The position numbers and the translations under genes are program-made. Positions 32,057 to 48,346 of a DNA stretch of 61,817 bases are shown in pieces; the stretch's first letter is position 1; every line of letters begins with the position of its first letter. The notes beneath the pieces were generated by a model. That model saw only the letters and a program-made list of their open reading frames with translations, made no database searches and was not told the origin of the DNA. Location: contig NZ_LXEN01000139.1 of assembly GCF_001654855.1 (NCBI RefSeq), forward strand, positions 1 through 61,817. The letters are read 5' to 3'. Origin of the DNA: Proteus myxofaciens ATCC 19692 (GTDB taxonomy: Bacteria > Pseudomonadota > Gammaproteobacteria > Enterobacterales > Enterobacteriaceae).

Positions 32057-34001
32057 TGTCTGCATTATTGGAACTAAATAACGTCAGTCGTGCTTATAGC
32101 AATGGTGAAGAAGAAACAATTGTTCTTAATAAAGTCTCATTAAGCATTAATGCGGGTGAGATGGTCGCTATTATCGGTGCATCAGGCTCTGGTAAATCTA
32201 CACTTATGAATATTTTAGGGTGTTTAGATAAACCAAGCAGTGGTGAATACAAAGTTGCAGGCCAAAATATTGCAAAAATGGAAAGTGACCAACTTGCGGC
32301 GCTACGTCGTGAGCACTTTGGCTTTATTTTCCAACGCTACCATCTGATGACGCATTTAACTGCTGAACAAAATGTTGAAATTCCAGCAATTTATGCAGAT
32401 AAAAACAAAGGTGAGCGTAAAGAACGTGCTCGCCAATTATTAACACGCTTAGGATTGGGTGAGCGTGTTGATTATCGACCTAGTCAACTTTCAGGTGGGC
32501 AACAGCAACGTGTCAGTATTGCTAGGGCTCTAATGAATGGTGGTGAAGTTATTCTTGCTGATGAGCCAACAGGTGCATTAGATAGTCATTCTGGTAAAGA
32601 AGTCATGGCTATTCTTAAGCAATTAAATGAACAAGGTCACACGGTTATTATCGTAACTCATGATCCATTAATTGCTCAGCAAGCTGATCGCATTATTGAA
32701 ATTAAAGATGGTGAAATAATTAATGATAATCACCATCAATCAACGATACACAAGCCACGTAATGAAAAAAAAGAGGCATCTTCCTCTTCTTACGTTGGCC
32801 AAATAATAGGGCGTTTTACACAAGCACTTGATATGGCTTGGCGAGCAATGGTCGTGAATAAAACGCGCACATTGCTTACTATGCTGGGCATTATTATAGG
32901 TATTGCTTCTGTGGTTACTATTATTGTTATTGGTGATGCCGCAAAAAGCATGGTGCTGTCAGATATCAAAGCAATAGGCACTAATACCATTGATATTTAT
33001 CCAGGTAAAGATATCGGAAGTGATTCACCTGAAGATAGACAAGCGCTCACCATTCAAGATGTATATGCACTTAAAAAACAGCCTTATATTGATGCTGTGA
33101 CGCCAGATGTACAATTTAGTACACGCTTAAGACTTGGCAACCAAGATTCACCAGCTATTATTTATGGTGTTAGTGATGATTATTTTCGTGTTTATGCTAT
33201 GAAATTTGCTCAAGGTCGAACATTTTCACCTGATATGATCCATCGACAATCGCAAGTTGTGGTTATAGATGAAAATACCAAAAATCGCTTTTTTCCTACT
33301 AAAAAAACGTAATTGGTGAGGAAATTATTATTCGTAACATTCCTTCGACAATTATTGGTGTTGTGAAGCAACAAAAATCAGCCTTTGGTAATAGCAAATC
33401 ACTAAGAGTGTGGATACCTTATAGTACGCTCAATAGTCGTATATTAAATCGCCCATATCTTGATAGCATCACAGTAAAAGCGAAAGAAGGGTATGATTCT
33501 TCTATTGCAGAACAGCAAATTATTCGCCTGCTTACTATTAGGCATGGCAAGAAAGATGTATTTACTTTTAACATTGATAGTTTTGTCAAAGCCGCCGAAA
33601 AAACGACACAAACAATGCAACTATTCTTAACTTTAGTTGCTGTTATTTCTCTGATTGTTGGTGGTATTGGTGTAATGAATATTATGCTGGTATCTGTAAC
33701 TGAAAGAACAAGAGAAATTGGTATTAGGATGGCCGTGGGTGCAAGAGCAAGTGATGTTATGCAACAATTCCTTATCGAGTCTGTTTTGGTATGTTTAGTA
33801 GGGGGCGTTTTAGGTATTGCTCTCTCATTTGGTTTAGCAATGATTGCAAGTTATATGCTACCAAATTGGAATTTTGTCTTTCATCCAATAGCTTTAGTTA
33901 GTGCTTTTGCGTGTTCTACTGCCATTGGTGTTATTTTCGGATTTTTACCTGCAAGAAGTGCAGCTAAAATGAATCCTATTGATGCCTTAGCGCGAGAGTA
34001 A
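32056..34001 (+). pseudogene. macB: Macrolide efflux ABC transporter MacB, frameshifted
   Basis: ATPase-permease that drives macrolide and peptide efflux with MacA and TolC. The first frame (32056-33312) has the nucleotide-binding domain ([23 protein letters not shown]), membrane helix 1 and most of the periplasmic domain, then stops after FFPTKKT. The rest, including three C-terminal helices and VTERTREIGIRMAVGA, continues in another frame up to 34001. The break lies in a run of seven As (33301-33307). One more A restores KNVIGEE and a 648-aa product, the same length as E. coli MacB. A sequencing error is as likely as a real inactivation. Confidence 0.88.
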
Positions 34002-34044
34002 TATTGTTTTATTGACAATGTGACTTGAAATAAGAAGTAAAAGC

Positions 34045-34102
34045 CCTCACTTCATTCCATGAACATGACAATAATCGTGTTGTGTTATTGGAATGAATGA
34101 GG
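34045..34102. repeat. Inverted repeat between macB and cspD
   Basis: CCTCACTTCATTCCA pairs with TGGAATGAATGAGG with a single bulge, and the loop holds a smaller CAATAA / TTATTG stem. It lies between convergent genes. No U-run follows, so it may be a Rho-independent-like barrier or a processed mRNA end. Confidence 0.5.
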
Positions 34103-34172
34103 CGCGTAAATGATCAAAAAGAGAGATAAACTTTTATAATCAGCGTTTAAATAAAGAAGGTTCGTGCTGTAT

Positions 34173-34391
34173 TTACTCATTTTGTTCAATAATCGGAATG
34201 ATTACCTCAGCATGATCGCCTTTAGGGCCTTTTATAGTGCTATAACTGACTTTTTGCCCCGCTTTTAGTGTGCGATAGCCTTCCATCCTAATGGATGAAT
34301 GATGAGCAAACACATCTTCGCCACCTTCAATTGGGGTAATAAAACCAAAGCCTTTCGCGTTGTTGAACCACTTAACTGTACCTGTTTCCAT
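34173..34391 (-). CDS. cspD: Cold shock-like protein CspD
   Basis: Single cold-shock domain, 72 aa, with RNP1 KGFGFITP and RNP2 VFAHHS (the ribonucleoprotein motifs). CspD binds single-stranded DNA and inhibits replication in stationary phase in E. coli. Its position next to clpS and macB, and its C-terminal extension IPIIEQNE, favour CspD over the CspA-type proteins. It is divergent from clpS. Confidence 0.9.
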   Translation of the reverse strand: METGTVKWFNNAKGFGFITPIEGGEDVFAHHSSIRMEGYRTLKAGQKVSYSTIKGPKGDHAEVIIPIIEQNE

Positions 34392-34676
34392 ACTTAGCTT
34401 CTCTTATATACCTGTCTCTATTTAGCATTACCATCAGTATATTTACTGAGTTGTTCATAAAATATACTCTAACGTATTGTTTGAATCGTCAAGTAGATAA
34501 ACAAAGAGAAAGTGTTTTGGTAAGATAAAATTTTGATGTAGCTAACGCTTTGTTATTTATTTCTGTGTAAAAAACGGGAATAAAAAACCATTGATAGGCA
34601 CTCTTTCCTATGAGATGGTAAACTAAATGTCATAATCGATGAAGACGTTTAACAAACCGATGAGTAATGCAAAATA

Positions 34677-34991
34677 ATGGGTCAGTTTGATTTTTTAACA
34701 GAAACCACGTTAGAGGATAAAGTCAGCCAATTAAATGAGCCACCGCCGATGTATAAGGTGATCTTGAATAATGACGATTACACTCCTATGGATTTTGTTG
34801 TAGAAGTATTAACGATGTATTTTTTCCTAAATGAGGAAAAGGCCACTCAGATTATGTTGGACGTTCATCATAAGGGAAAGGGAGTTTGTGGGGTTTACAG
34901 TGCGGATATTGCTGAAACAAAAGTAACACAAGTGAATCTTTACGCAAGAGAAAATGGACATCCACTATTGTGTACTCTTGAAAAAGCATAG
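34677..34991 (+). CDS. clpS: ClpA adaptor protein ClpS
   Basis: Adaptor delivering N-end-rule substrates to ClpAP. The 104-aa protein has the conserved core [16 protein letters not shown], the metal-like [12 protein letters not shown], and [26 protein letters not shown]. There is no convincing Shine-Dalgarno sequence. A five-codon frame (ATG AGT AAT GCA AAA TAA) ends exactly at the start as TAATG. clpA follows 30 bp downstream and is likely cotranscribed. Confidence 0.94.
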   Translation: MGQFDFLTETTLEDKVSQLNEPPPMYKVILNNDDYTPMDFVVEVLTMYFFLNEEKATQIMLDVHHKGKGVCGVYSADIAETKVTQVNLYARENGHPLLCTLEKA

Positions 34992-35021
34992 TCCGATAAG
35001 TCTTTTAAGGAGGAGGTGCTT

Positions 35022-37313
35022 ATGCTTAATCACGAATTAGAGCTGAGTCTTAATGTAGCATTTGCTAAAGCCCGTGATAACAGACACGAATTTATGACTG
35101 TAGAGCACCTGTTGCTAGCGCTATTGAGCAATAAGTCAGCGCGCGAAGCATTGGAAGCTTGTAAAGTCGATTTATCCGTCTTACGCGAAGAGTTAGACGT
35201 TTTTATTCGTAAAACAACACCTATATTACCTGAGAATATTGAAAGAGAGACACAACCCACACTGAGTTTTCAACGAGTATTACAACGTGCGGTATTTCAT
35301 GTTCAGTCATCAGGCAAAAATGAAGTTTCAGGTGCCAATGTGCTTGTCGCTATTTTCAGTGAACAAGAATCTCATGCTGCGTATCTTTTACGTAAACATG
35401 ATGTGAGTCGTCTTGATGTTGTTAATTTTATTTCTCACGGTATTTTAAAAGACGAACAGTCAAATGATGACGCTTCTGATATGGGTGATATAAATGGACA
35501 ATCTCAACAAGAGATGGTCCAAGGCGAAGATCATATTGATAACTTTACGACAAACCTGAATCAACTTGCTCGCCAAGGTAAAATTGACCCATTAATTGGG
35601 CGTCAGGCTGAGCTAGAAAGAACAATTCAAGTACTTTGCCGTCGTCGTAAAAATAACCCACTTTTAGTGGGTGAATCCGGTGTTGGTAAAACAGCCATCG
35701 CTGAAGGCCTCGCTTGGCGCATCGAGAAAAACGATGTGCCTGATGTCATGAAAGGCTATACCCTTTATTCATTAGATATTGGCTCATTATTAGCGGGTAC
35801 AAAATATCGTGGTGACTTTGAGAAACGTTTCAAAGCGTTACTTAAAACATTAGAAAAAGATGAAAAAAGTATACTATTCATTGATGAAATTCATACCATT
35901 ATTGGTGCAGGAGCCGCTTCTGGTGGTCAGGTTGACGCGGCTAACTTAATTAAGCCTCTGCTTTCTGGCGGTCGTATCCGTGTTATAGGATCAACAACAT
36001 ACCAAGAGTTTAGTCATATTTTTGAGAAAGACAGAGCACTCGCTCGCCGTTTTCAAAAAATCGATGTCTCAGAGCCTTCTGTTGATGATACCGTTCTAAT
36101 TATCAAAGGATTACGTCAACGATATGAAGCACATCATGATGTCCGTTATACTAATAAAGCGATTCAGGCTGCTGTTGATTTATCAGTAAAATACATCACT
36201 GATAGGCATTTACCAGATAAAGCTATTGATGTTATAGATGAAGCTGGCGCGAGAACTCGTTTAATTGCACCAAGTAAACGTAAGAAAACGATTAATGTCT
36301 CAGATATTGAATCTGTTGTAGCAAAAATTGCTAGAATTCCTGAAAAAACGGTTTCTAGTAGTGATAAATCAATGCTGAAAAATTTAGATAACCAGCTAAA
36401 AATGTTGGTATTTGGTCAAGACCAAGCTATCAATGCATTATCTGAATCTATCAAAATGAGTCGTGCTGGTTTAGGCCAAGATAATAAACCTGTTGGTTCA
36501 TTCTTATTTGCAGGCCCTACAGGGGTTGGTAAAACAGAAGTGACTGTTCAACTTGCTAAGGCATTGAATGTTAAGTTACTTCGTTTTGATATGTCTGAAT
36601 ATATGGAAAGGCATACGGTAAGTCGCTTAATTGGTGCGCCTCCTGGTTATGTTGGTTTTGATCAAGGTGGGTTACTCACTGATGCTGTGATTAAAAATCC
36701 GTATTCAGTGGTATTACTTGATGAAATAGAAAAAGCGCATCCTGATGTGTTTAATATTCTATTACAAGTGATGGATAATGGTACGCTGACAGACAATAAC
36801 GGCCGAAAAGCTGATTTCCGTAACGTTATTCTTGTGATGACAACTAATGCCGGTGTTCGTGAAACACAACGTAAATCTATCGGTTTTACTGAGCAAGATA
36901 ACAGTACTGATGCGATGGTGGAAATCAAAAAGGCCTTTTCACCTGAATTCCGTAACCGCTTAGATAGCATTATTTGGTTCAACTCACTATCACCAGATAT
37001 CATTTCTATGGTCGTTGATAAGTTTATTGTTGAGCTACAAGTCCAGTTAGATGACAAAGGTGTTTCACTTGAAGTTAGCCAAGAGGCACGCCAATGGCTG
37101 AGTGAAAAAGGTTACGATAAAGCCATGGGTGCAAGACCAATGGCGCGAGTTATTCAAGATAATCTGAAAAAACCATTAGCCAATGAAATTTTATTTGGCA
37201 CATTAGTCAACGGTGGTTCCGTTTCTGTCACGCTTGATAGTAAAGCAAATAAACTAAATTATGCGTTTTTAAACGAAGAAAAACGCGCTAAGAATGAAGA
37301 TGCCGTTACCTAA
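35022..37313 (+). CDS. clpA: ATP-dependent Clp protease ATPase subunit ClpA
   Basis: AAA+ unfoldase of ClpAP. It has an N-terminal double Clp domain (residues 1-140) and two ATPase modules, with Walker A motifs at 217-225 (GESGVGKTA) and 498-505 (GPTGVGKT). A C-terminal ClpP-docking region carries RKSIGF, which corresponds to the IGL-type loop. The GTG at 35016 is part of the very strong ribosome site AAGGAGGAGG, so I start at ATG 35022 five bases further on. Length 763 aa is normal. Confidence 0.96.
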   Translation: MLNHELELSLNVAFAKARDNRHEFMTVEHLLLALLSNKSAREALEACKVDLSVLREELDVFIRKTTPILPENIERETQPTLSFQRVLQRAVFHVQSSGKNEVSGANVLVAIFSEQESHAAYLLRKHDVSRLDVVNFISHGILKDEQSNDDASDMGDINGQSQQEMVQGEDHIDNFTTNLNQLARQGKIDPLIGRQAELERTIQVLCRRRKNNPLLVGESGVGKTAIAEGLAWRIEKNDVPDVMKGYTLYSLDIGSLLAGTKYRGDFEKRFKALLKTLEKDEKSILFIDEIHTIIGAGAASGGQVDAANLIKPLLSGGRIRVIGSTTYQEFSHIFEKDRALARRFQKIDVSEPSVDDTVLIIKGLRQRYEAHHDVRYTNKAIQAAVDLSVKYITDRHLPDKAIDVIDEAGARTRLIAPSKRKKTINVSDIESVVAKIARIPEKTVSSSDKSMLKNLDNQLKMLVFGQDQAINALSESIKMSRAGLGQDNKPVGSFLFAGPTGVGKTEVTVQLAKALNVKLLRFDMSEYMERHTVSRLIGAPPGYVGFDQGGLLTDAVIKNPYSVVLLDEIEKAHPDVFNILLQVMDNGTLTDNNGRKADFRNVILVMTTNAGVRETQRKSIGFTEQDNSTDAMVEIKKAFSPEFRNRLDSIIWFNSLSPDIISMVVDKFIVELQVQLDDKGVSLEVSQEARQWLSEKGYDKAMGARPMARVIQDNLKKPLANEILFGTLVNGGSVSVTLDSKANKLNYAFLNEEKRAKNEDAVT

Positions 37314-37362
37314 TAGGTAGCGGTTCCTTAATCAATCTATAAACGCTTTTTCTAAAAAATAG

Positions 37363-37409
37363 ACACCACAGGTGCGCATTAATAAATGCGTTGCCTGTGG
37401 TGTTTTTTT
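37363..37409 (+). terminator. Terminator between clpA and infA
   Basis: The stem ACACCACAGG / CCTGTGGTGT encloses a second stem GCGCATT / AATGCG and ends in seven Ts. The reverse strand also ends in a T-rich stretch, so it may serve infA too. E. coli has the tRNA gene serW in this interval; none is visible here. Confidence 0.88.
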
Positions 37410-37463
37410 CACCCAAATTATAGCATATCTAAATATTGCAATAGTGGGAGCGAAAGAGGGAGA

Positions 37464-37682
<219 letters not shown>

Positions 37683-38010
37683 CTAATCCTCTAAGTTTTA
37701 ATAACCATATTTTTTAAACGGCAAGATAATGCCGAAAATATTGTCTTATGTAAAGGAATGTTATTGGATAGCGAAGTGCTTAACTTTGCTATTGTGACTA
37801 ACATCCTTACTATTACTCGCGTTTTACTTGCTTAATAGCATAAGTAATAACAGAAGTAATAATTCTTAATTTCGTAGTTTTACTAAACAAAACCACGATA
37901 ACACCCAAACCATATTCTGGATGTAATTGCTAAAACGTTTGTTTACACTACGCAGTGAGAGACTCATTTGTGTGGTTAAACAAAATGGGCTTTATAAAAA
38001 TAAGCAATGA
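37683..38010. other. Intergenic region infA / aat
   Basis: About 330 bp containing the infA promoter and the end of the aat transcript. A small hairpin (CGTAGTTTT / AAAACCACG near 37877-37902) is visible but has no U-run. I see no tRNA or reading frame of note. Confidence 0.55.
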
Positions 38011-38703
38011 TTATAATTCCAACGATTGCTGATACCAACACTTTTTATCAACAATCACTTTTTTCCAACGAGATAGTGCAGATAAATAGTTTTCTCGTGT
38101 TATTTCAATCGCACCTAATGAAGCCGTATGGGAGTTTAACACCTGACAATCAAATAGTTGACCCCCATAACGCAGAAAATGGTTATAAAAAGCAATAAAC
38201 GCGCATTTAGAGGCATTATCTTTACGGCTAAACATCGATTCACCACAAAAGATAGCGCCAATATTGACACCATATAACCCACCCACAAGCTCAGTTCCAA
38301 GCCATACTTCTACAGAATGAGCCTCACCTTGTTGATGCAGCGCTTCATAGCCTGATTTAATATCTTCACCAATCCATGTGCCTTCATCACGAACTGAACA
38401 TGCTTTAATAACAGAAGAAAATGCACGATTCAATGTGATTTGATAAGGCTGGTGACGTAAAAATTTACGTAATGTACGACCTACATGTAGTGAACCCGCA
38501 GTAAGCACAGCACGAGGATCAGGAGACCACCATAAAGGTTCTTCATAAGGAAGATACCAAGGAAAGATACCTGATTGATAAGCTACACGTAAACGAGCAG
38601 GGGAGATATCTCCCCCGATCGCAAGTAAGCCATTTGGCTCTTTTAAAGCCAAATGAGGTTCAGGAAAATCGACATCGTTATCATCAAGCTGAAACAATGG
38701 CAT
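38011..38703 (-). CDS. aat: Leucyl/phenylalanyl-tRNA-protein transferase
   Basis: Adds Leu or Phe to proteins with N-terminal Arg or Lys, making N-end-rule substrates for the ClpS-ClpAP system encoded just upstream. Landmarks are [25 protein letters not shown] and [10 protein letters not shown] in the N-terminal half, then [20 protein letters not shown] start at ATG 38703 ([14 protein letters not shown] upstream). The longer in-frame extension to 38757 lies inside cydC. It follows the cydC stop by one base. Length 230 aa is close to the E. coli 234. Confidence 0.95.
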   Translation of the reverse strand: MPLFQLDDNDVDFPEPHLALKEPNGLLAIGGDISPARLRVAYQSGIFPWYLPYEEPLWWSPDPRAVLTAGSLHVGRTLRKFLRHQPYQITLNRAFSSVIKACSVRDEGTWIGEDIKSGYEALHQQGEAHSVEVWLGTELVGGLYGVNIGAIFCGESMFSRKDNASKCAFIAFYNHFLRYGGQLFDCQVLNSHTASLGAIEITRENYLSALSRWKKVIVDKKCWYQQSLEL

Positions 38704-38704
38704 A

Positions 38705-40456
38705 TTATTCTTCTTGAACAGCGTGTGAAAATACTTGTCTTTGATGGAATTTCGCATATTGCCCTTGTTGTTGCATTAGGGCTGCGTGTGTTCCTGTTTC
38801 TATAATCTCGCCACCGTCCATCACACAAATTTTATCCATTTTATCTAATCCATGAAGTCGGTGCGTTATCATCAATACTGTTTTACCTTGGCAATGATGA
38901 TGAAGTAAAGCGAGGATCTGCTGTTCAGTATCGGCATCAAGGCCCTCTGTCGGCTCATCAAGCAACACAAGAGGTGCATTATGCAATAGTGCCCTTGCAA
39001 TACCTAACCGACGCTGTTCTCCACCAGAGAGCTGTCTACCGCCATCCCCCATCCATGCATTTAAGCCTTCATCATTATCAAGTAGTTGCTCAAGCCCGAC
39101 TTGATGAAGTACATGTTCTAATTCTTCGTCTGTTGCATTTGCTTTTGCCATAATTAAGTTTTCTCTTAATGTATGACTAAAAACATGAACACGCTGAGGA
39201 ACGACCGACATCATAGCACGCAATGTTGCCTCATCATATTCAGTAATAGGCATATTATTCAATATAATATTGCCTTTAGTACAATCAAATGCGCGGTTTA
39301 TCAATTGTAGTAATGTTGATTTACCACATCCTGTTTTACCTAATAATGCAACATGTTGCCCTGACTCGATATGTACATTTACATGATTGAGAACCTGTAA
39401 CGGTTGCTCAGGGTAAGTAAAGCAGACATCGTTAATTGCTAATGAGGCTTGAGTGATCAATTCTCCACCTTTAACAGGAAAAGTGACATCAGGTTTTTGC
39501 TCAATCAGATGCGAAATACGTGTAGCAGATGCCATAACTTGACCTAAATGCTGAAAAGCAACAGTCACCGGTGCTAGTGATTCAAAAGCGGCTAATGCAC
39601 AGAATGTAAATAGTGCAATTAAGGCTTCTGGCATATAGTGACTTTCAATACCATCAGCCGCTAACCATAGAATTAAGGTCGCTGTTAATCCTGAGGCAAG
39701 GATCATAAGTGATTGTGATAATCCAGTTAAATTAGCTTGCTGTGCTTGTCTATGTAGCCATTTATCTTCAAGATGCGCTAAGTTTTGCCTAAAACGAGGC
39801 AGTGCTCCAAAAATGGTTAATTCGGCTTGACCTTGAAGCATACTGGTTAATAGTGTGCGATATTGGCCACGTAAATCAGTTAAGTCGCGACCTATCGGCT
39901 TACCTGCGTAATAAAAAATAAAAGGTAACACAATCAACAAGGTCAGCATAATGCCACCCAGTATATTTGCTAGGCGAGCATCAATTAAACCTAGACCAAA
40001 CATAATGGTCATTATGACGACAAAAGCGGCAATAATAGGAGAGATAACACGAATATAGAGATGATCGAGTGTTTCGACATCAGCCACTAAACGATTTAAC
40101 ACCTCACCTTGACGAAAACGGGCAATTCCACCAGGAGAAAGGGGCAGTATTTTTTTAAAGGTAAATACGCGTAAATGTGACAGTACACGAAATGTCGCAT
40201 CATGACTAACTAATCTTTCAAAATAACGTCCTGCTGTACGAAAAATAGCAGCACCGCGCACCCCTGCAGCGGGTAACATATAGTTAAAACTATAAACACC
40301 TGCAAATCCAGCTAACGACGTTCCTGCTAAAAACCAGCCTGAAAGTGTCAACAGCCCAATACTGGCAAGTAATGTTAAAATCGCAAGAATAATACCTAGC
40401 AATAACATAAACCAGTGGCGACGATAGAGGGCAAGAAAAGGAAGCAATACTCTCAT
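38705..40456 (-). CDS. cydC: Cysteine/glutathione ABC exporter subunit CydC
   Basis: Half-transporter of the CydDC heterodimer, which exports cysteine and glutathione to the periplasm and is needed for cytochrome bd assembly. Six N-terminal helices are followed by an ATPase domain with Walker [10 protein letters not shown], signature LSGGEQRR and Walker B LVLLDEP. Length is 583 aa. It starts two bases after the cydD stop and is followed at once by aat, so cydD-cydC-aat is probably one transcript. Confidence 0.95.
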   Translation of the reverse strand: MRVLLPFLALYRRHWFMLLLGIILAILTLLASIGLLTLSGWFLAGTSLAGFAGVYSFNYMLPAAGVRGAAIFRTAGRYFERLVSHDATFRVLSHLRVFTFKKILPLSPGGIARFRQGEVLNRLVADVETLDHLYIRVISPIIAAFVVIMTIMFGLGLIDARLANILGGIMLTLLIVLPFIFYYAGKPIGRDLTDLRGQYRTLLTSMLQGQAELTIFGALPRFRQNLAHLEDKWLHRQAQQANLTGLSQSLMILASGLTATLILWLAADGIESHYMPEALIALFTFCALAAFESLAPVTVAFQHLGQVMASATRISHLIEQKPDVTFPVKGGELITQASLAINDVCFTYPEQPLQVLNHVNVHIESGQHVALLGKTGCGKSTLLQLINRAFDCTKGNIILNNMPITEYDEATLRAMMSVVPQRVHVFSHTLRENLIMAKANATDEELEHVLHQVGLEQLLDNDEGLNAWMGDGGRQLSGGEQRRLGIARALLHNAPLVLLDEPTEGLDADTEQQILALLHHHCQGKTVLMITHRLHGLDKMDKICVMDGGEIIETGTHAALMQQQGQYAKFHQRQVFSHAVQEE

Positions 40457-40458
40457 GA

Positions 40459-42228
40459 TTAAAGTTCCTCTTTACGATGAGCAAGAAGACGAGCAAAAGC
40501 CCCTTGCTGGTGGCTTAATGTCTCATAATTCCCTGTTTCTATTATTTTGCCTTTTTCCATCACCCAAATTTCAGAATAATCGATTGTTTCTTCTAATAAA
40601 TGGGTTACGAGTAAGGTTGTTTGTTGTAATGATGCCTCATTTAATGCCGTCATCACACGTTGCTCACTGTGTGAATCAAGGCTTGCTGCTGGCTCATCTA
40701 ATAATAAAAACTGGCAAGGTGATAATAAAGCGCGAGCGACAGCAACGCGTTGTGCTTGTCCAACAGATAGACGAGCTGCGCTATCGCCTATTACGGTATT
40801 TAATCCATCAGGAAGAGAATCCACAAACTCATTCACATAAGCTTTTTCAATAGCAAGATGAATTTGCGCATCACTCGCGTCAGGCTGGCTTAAGCGAATA
40901 TTATCAAGCAATGTTTGTTCGGGTAAATTAGGGTTTTGACCCACCCAGCTAACACATTTTCGCCATTGCTCAGGTGCAAGCTCCGTTAATTCAATCCCAT
41001 TAATTTTTAATGATCCACGATAAGGTAAAAAGCCTAATAACACATTAAGTAGCGAGCTTTTACCTGCTCCACTTTGACCAACAATCGCGATACGCTGATT
41101 CGGGTTTATTGTGAAATTAAGAGGACCTGCGAGCTTAACGCCTTGGTGAGAAAGAATTTCAAGCTCATGTGCGGTGATTTCTATTGCACTGTCACTATCA
41201 AGGGTTTTATTACCCGCATATTGTGGTTTTTCACCCTTAGCATCAAGAAACTCAACTAAAGATTCAGCCGCACCAACAGCTTGTGCTTTCGCGTGATAAT
41301 AAGTGCCTAAATCACGCAAAGGTTGGAAAAACTCAGGGGCGAGGATCAATGCTAAAAAGCCAGCAAATAAGGTAACACCTAAACCATAGCTACCAAAGTT
41401 AAGTTCACCTAGATAGGAAAAACCAAAGTAAACGGCAACAACAGCAATAGAAACCGCAGTGAAAAACTCTAATACACCAGAAGAAAGAAACGCCATTCGC
41501 AATACTTCCATAGTCCGTTTGCGAAAATCTTCTGTTGCTTCTGTAATTTGTGAAACTTCAGCATCACCACGATGGAAAAGACGTAATGTATCTAATCCTC
41601 TTAATCTATCAAGAAAATTACCACTTAAGCGACTTAGTGCTAAAAAGTTTCTGCGATTTGCATCTGCAGCGCCTAATCCTACCAATGCCATAAAAATAGG
41701 AATAAGAGGGGCGGTGATAAAAAGAATTAAACCCGCAGCCCAGTTAATTGGGACAATGGCAATTAAAATAAGAATAGGAACAATTGAGGCTAAATACATT
41801 TGTGGAAGATAGCGTGCGTAGTAATCTTGCATATCTTCAATTTGTTCCAGAATAATCGTCGCCCAGCTTCCTGCGGGTTTCCCTTTAACCCAAACAGGGC
41901 CTAAGTCTTCTAGCCTATCAAGGACGACTTTACGAATTTGCTGTCTGACAGCCATACCACAGCGATAACCAACTCGCTCTCGAATTGCCATAACAATTGC
42001 GCGTAGTAAAAAAATAGCAATGAGTGTAAGAAAAGTAGGTATATGCGTATCACGGCTAAGACTATCCATGATGAACGCTTGAAGTAATATAGCGAGTAAC
42101 CATGCTTGAGCAATGATTAACAAACCACTTACTACACCTAAAATCATAGATAGCCGTAGCCATCGACGGGCTGGAGCACTTTGCTGTTTCAGCCATCGAA
42201 CCAATTCATTTTGTTTAGTTTTATCCAT
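40459..42228 (-). CDS. cydD: Cysteine/glutathione ABC exporter subunit CydD
   Basis: Partner of CydC. Membrane domain first, including GKPAGSWATIILEQIEDMQDYYARYLPQ-like helix regions, then an ATPase domain with Walker A GQSGAGKSS, signature LSVGQAQR and Walker B LLLDEP. I start at ATG 42228 (MDKTKQNELVRWLKQQ), giving 589 aa against 588 in E. coli. The reading frame open to 42309 would add 27 unrelated residues. The ribosome site is poor. Confidence 0.94.
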   Translation of the reverse strand: MDKTKQNELVRWLKQQSAPARRWLRLSMILGVVSGLLIIAQAWLLAILLQAFIMDSLSRDTHIPTFLTLIAIFLLRAIVMAIRERVGYRCGMAVRQQIRKVVLDRLEDLGPVWVKGKPAGSWATIILEQIEDMQDYYARYLPQMYLASIVPILILIAIVPINWAAGLILFITAPLIPIFMALVGLGAADANRRNFLALSRLSGNFLDRLRGLDTLRLFHRGDAEVSQITEATEDFRKRTMEVLRMAFLSSGVLEFFTAVSIAVVAVYFGFSYLGELNFGSYGLGVTLFAGFLALILAPEFFQPLRDLGTYYHAKAQAVGAAESLVEFLDAKGEKPQYAGNKTLDSDSAIEITAHELEILSHQGVKLAGPLNFTINPNQRIAIVGQSGAGKSSLLNVLLGFLPYRGSLKINGIELTELAPEQWRKCVSWVGQNPNLPEQTLLDNIRLSQPDASDAQIHLAIEKAYVNEFVDSLPDGLNTVIGDSAARLSVGQAQRVAVARALLSPCQFLLLDEPAASLDSHSEQRVMTALNEASLQQTTLLVTHLLEETIDYSEIWVMEKGKIIETGNYETLSHQQGAFARLLAHRKEEL

Positions 42229-42323
42229 GAGAAAAGATTCAAATTTGCAGGTGAGATACAACGTATCAGAAGGCCAAAAGTGACTAAAAGGCTTTTGGCA
42301 ACCAAGCATCTATGTTACATGGT

Positions 42324-42349
42324 AAAAGGCGCTACTGAAATAGCGCCTT
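42324..42349 (-). terminator. Terminator after trxB
   Basis: The stem AAGGCGCTA / TAGCGCCTT with a six-base loop is followed on the minus strand by a short T run. It separates trxB from cydD. Confidence 0.7.
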
Positions 42350-42366
42350 GATAGGAAGTGATGATT

Positions 42367-43870
<1,504 letters not shown>

Positions 43871-44365
43871 ATGATTGATAATAAAAAGCGTCCGGGTAAA
43901 GATCTTGATAGAATAGACCGGAATATTCTAAATGAACTACAAAAAGATGGTCGTATTTCCAATGTTGAATTATCTAAACGTGTTGGTTTATCACCAACGC
44001 CTTGTTTAGAGCGTGTTCGTCGTCTGGAGCGCCAAGGATTTATCTCTGGATATACTGCATTATTAAATCCACATTATCTAGATGCTTCACTGCTGGTATT
44101 TGTAGAAATTACACTAAACCGTGGTGCACCTGATGTCTTTGAACAATTTAATATGGCTGTTCAAAAACTAGAAGAAATCCAAGAATGCCATTTAGTTTCT
44201 GGGGACTTTGATTACTTGTTGAAAACTCGTGTACCTGATATGTCAGCTTATCGTAAATTACTGGGTGAAACTCTGTTACGTCTTCCAGGTGTTAATGACA
44301 CGCGCACTTATGTTGTAATGGAAGAAGTTAAACAAAGCAATCGCCTTGTTATTAAAACTCGCTAA
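43871..44365 (+). CDS. lrp: Leucine-responsive regulatory protein
   Basis: Global feast/famine transcription regulator of amino-acid and fimbrial genes. The N-terminal helix-turn-helix is at about residues 28-50 (ISNVELSKRVGLSPTPCLERV). The C-terminal RAM domain binds leucine and drives octamer formation. The 164-aa sequence is almost the same as E. coli Lrp. Its targets may include the sdaCB region in this window, as Lrp acts on serine deaminase genes in E. coli. Confidence 0.97.
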   Translation: MIDNKKRPGKDLDRIDRNILNELQKDGRISNVELSKRVGLSPTPCLERVRRLERQGFISGYTALLNPHYLDASLLVFVEITLNRGAPDVFEQFNMAVQKLEEIQECHLVSGDFDYLLKTRVPDMSAYRKLLGETLLRLPGVNDTRTYVVMEEVKQSNRLVIKTR

Positions 44366-44378
44366 GCCAACTTAAAGG

Positions 44379-44408
44379 TTGTGCAAAATAGGAAAAGTTA
44401 GGTACACT
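44379..44408 (+). promoter_or_regulatory. ftsK promoter
   Basis: TTGTGC and TACACT are 18 bases apart, at 44379-44384 and 44403-44408. The start site would fall inside the LexA box that follows. Confidence 0.5.
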
Positions 44409-44409
44409 C

Positions 44410-44425
44410 CTGTTTATGCATACAG
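44410..44425 (+). promoter_or_regulatory. LexA (SOS) box of ftsK
   Basis: CTGTTTATGCATACAG has the invariant CTGT-N8-ACAG of SOS boxes. It lies two bases after the -10, where LexA would block transcription. E. coli ftsK (dinH) also has a LexA-controlled promoter. It suggests ftsK rises on DNA damage. Confidence 0.75.
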
Positions 44426-44428
44426 TTT

Positions 44429-44460
44429 CAACGCTGGGTTATCTCAGCGTTGTTCCATTT
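44429..44460 (+). terminator. Possible lrp terminator in the ftsK leader
   Basis: The stem CAACGCTG / CAGCGTTG is followed by a moderately T-rich tract. It lies downstream of the SOS box, so it may instead be an ftsK leader hairpin. Confidence 0.45.
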
Positions 44461-44490
44461 TAACCCTAAGTTAAACCTGGAGAGCCCTCT

Positions 44491-48279
<3,789 letters not shown>

Positions 48280-48346
48280 TGTCTTGAAAAATCAGTTATC
48301 AGCATATCCAATGACATGATAATCTGCATAATAACTTATAAATAAT

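Noticed and set aside
37877-37902. Hairpin between infA and aat as a terminator or sRNA
   Set aside because: The stem is short with a wobble pair, and there is no U-run on either strand or a recognised promoter.
38007-38198. Plus-strand reading frame overlapping the 3' end of aat
   Set aside because: It is antisense to well-conserved aat coding sequence.
42229-42309. An N-terminal extension of CydD from 42309
   Set aside because: The extra 27 residues do not resemble CydD proteins, and the ATG at 42228 gives the family length.
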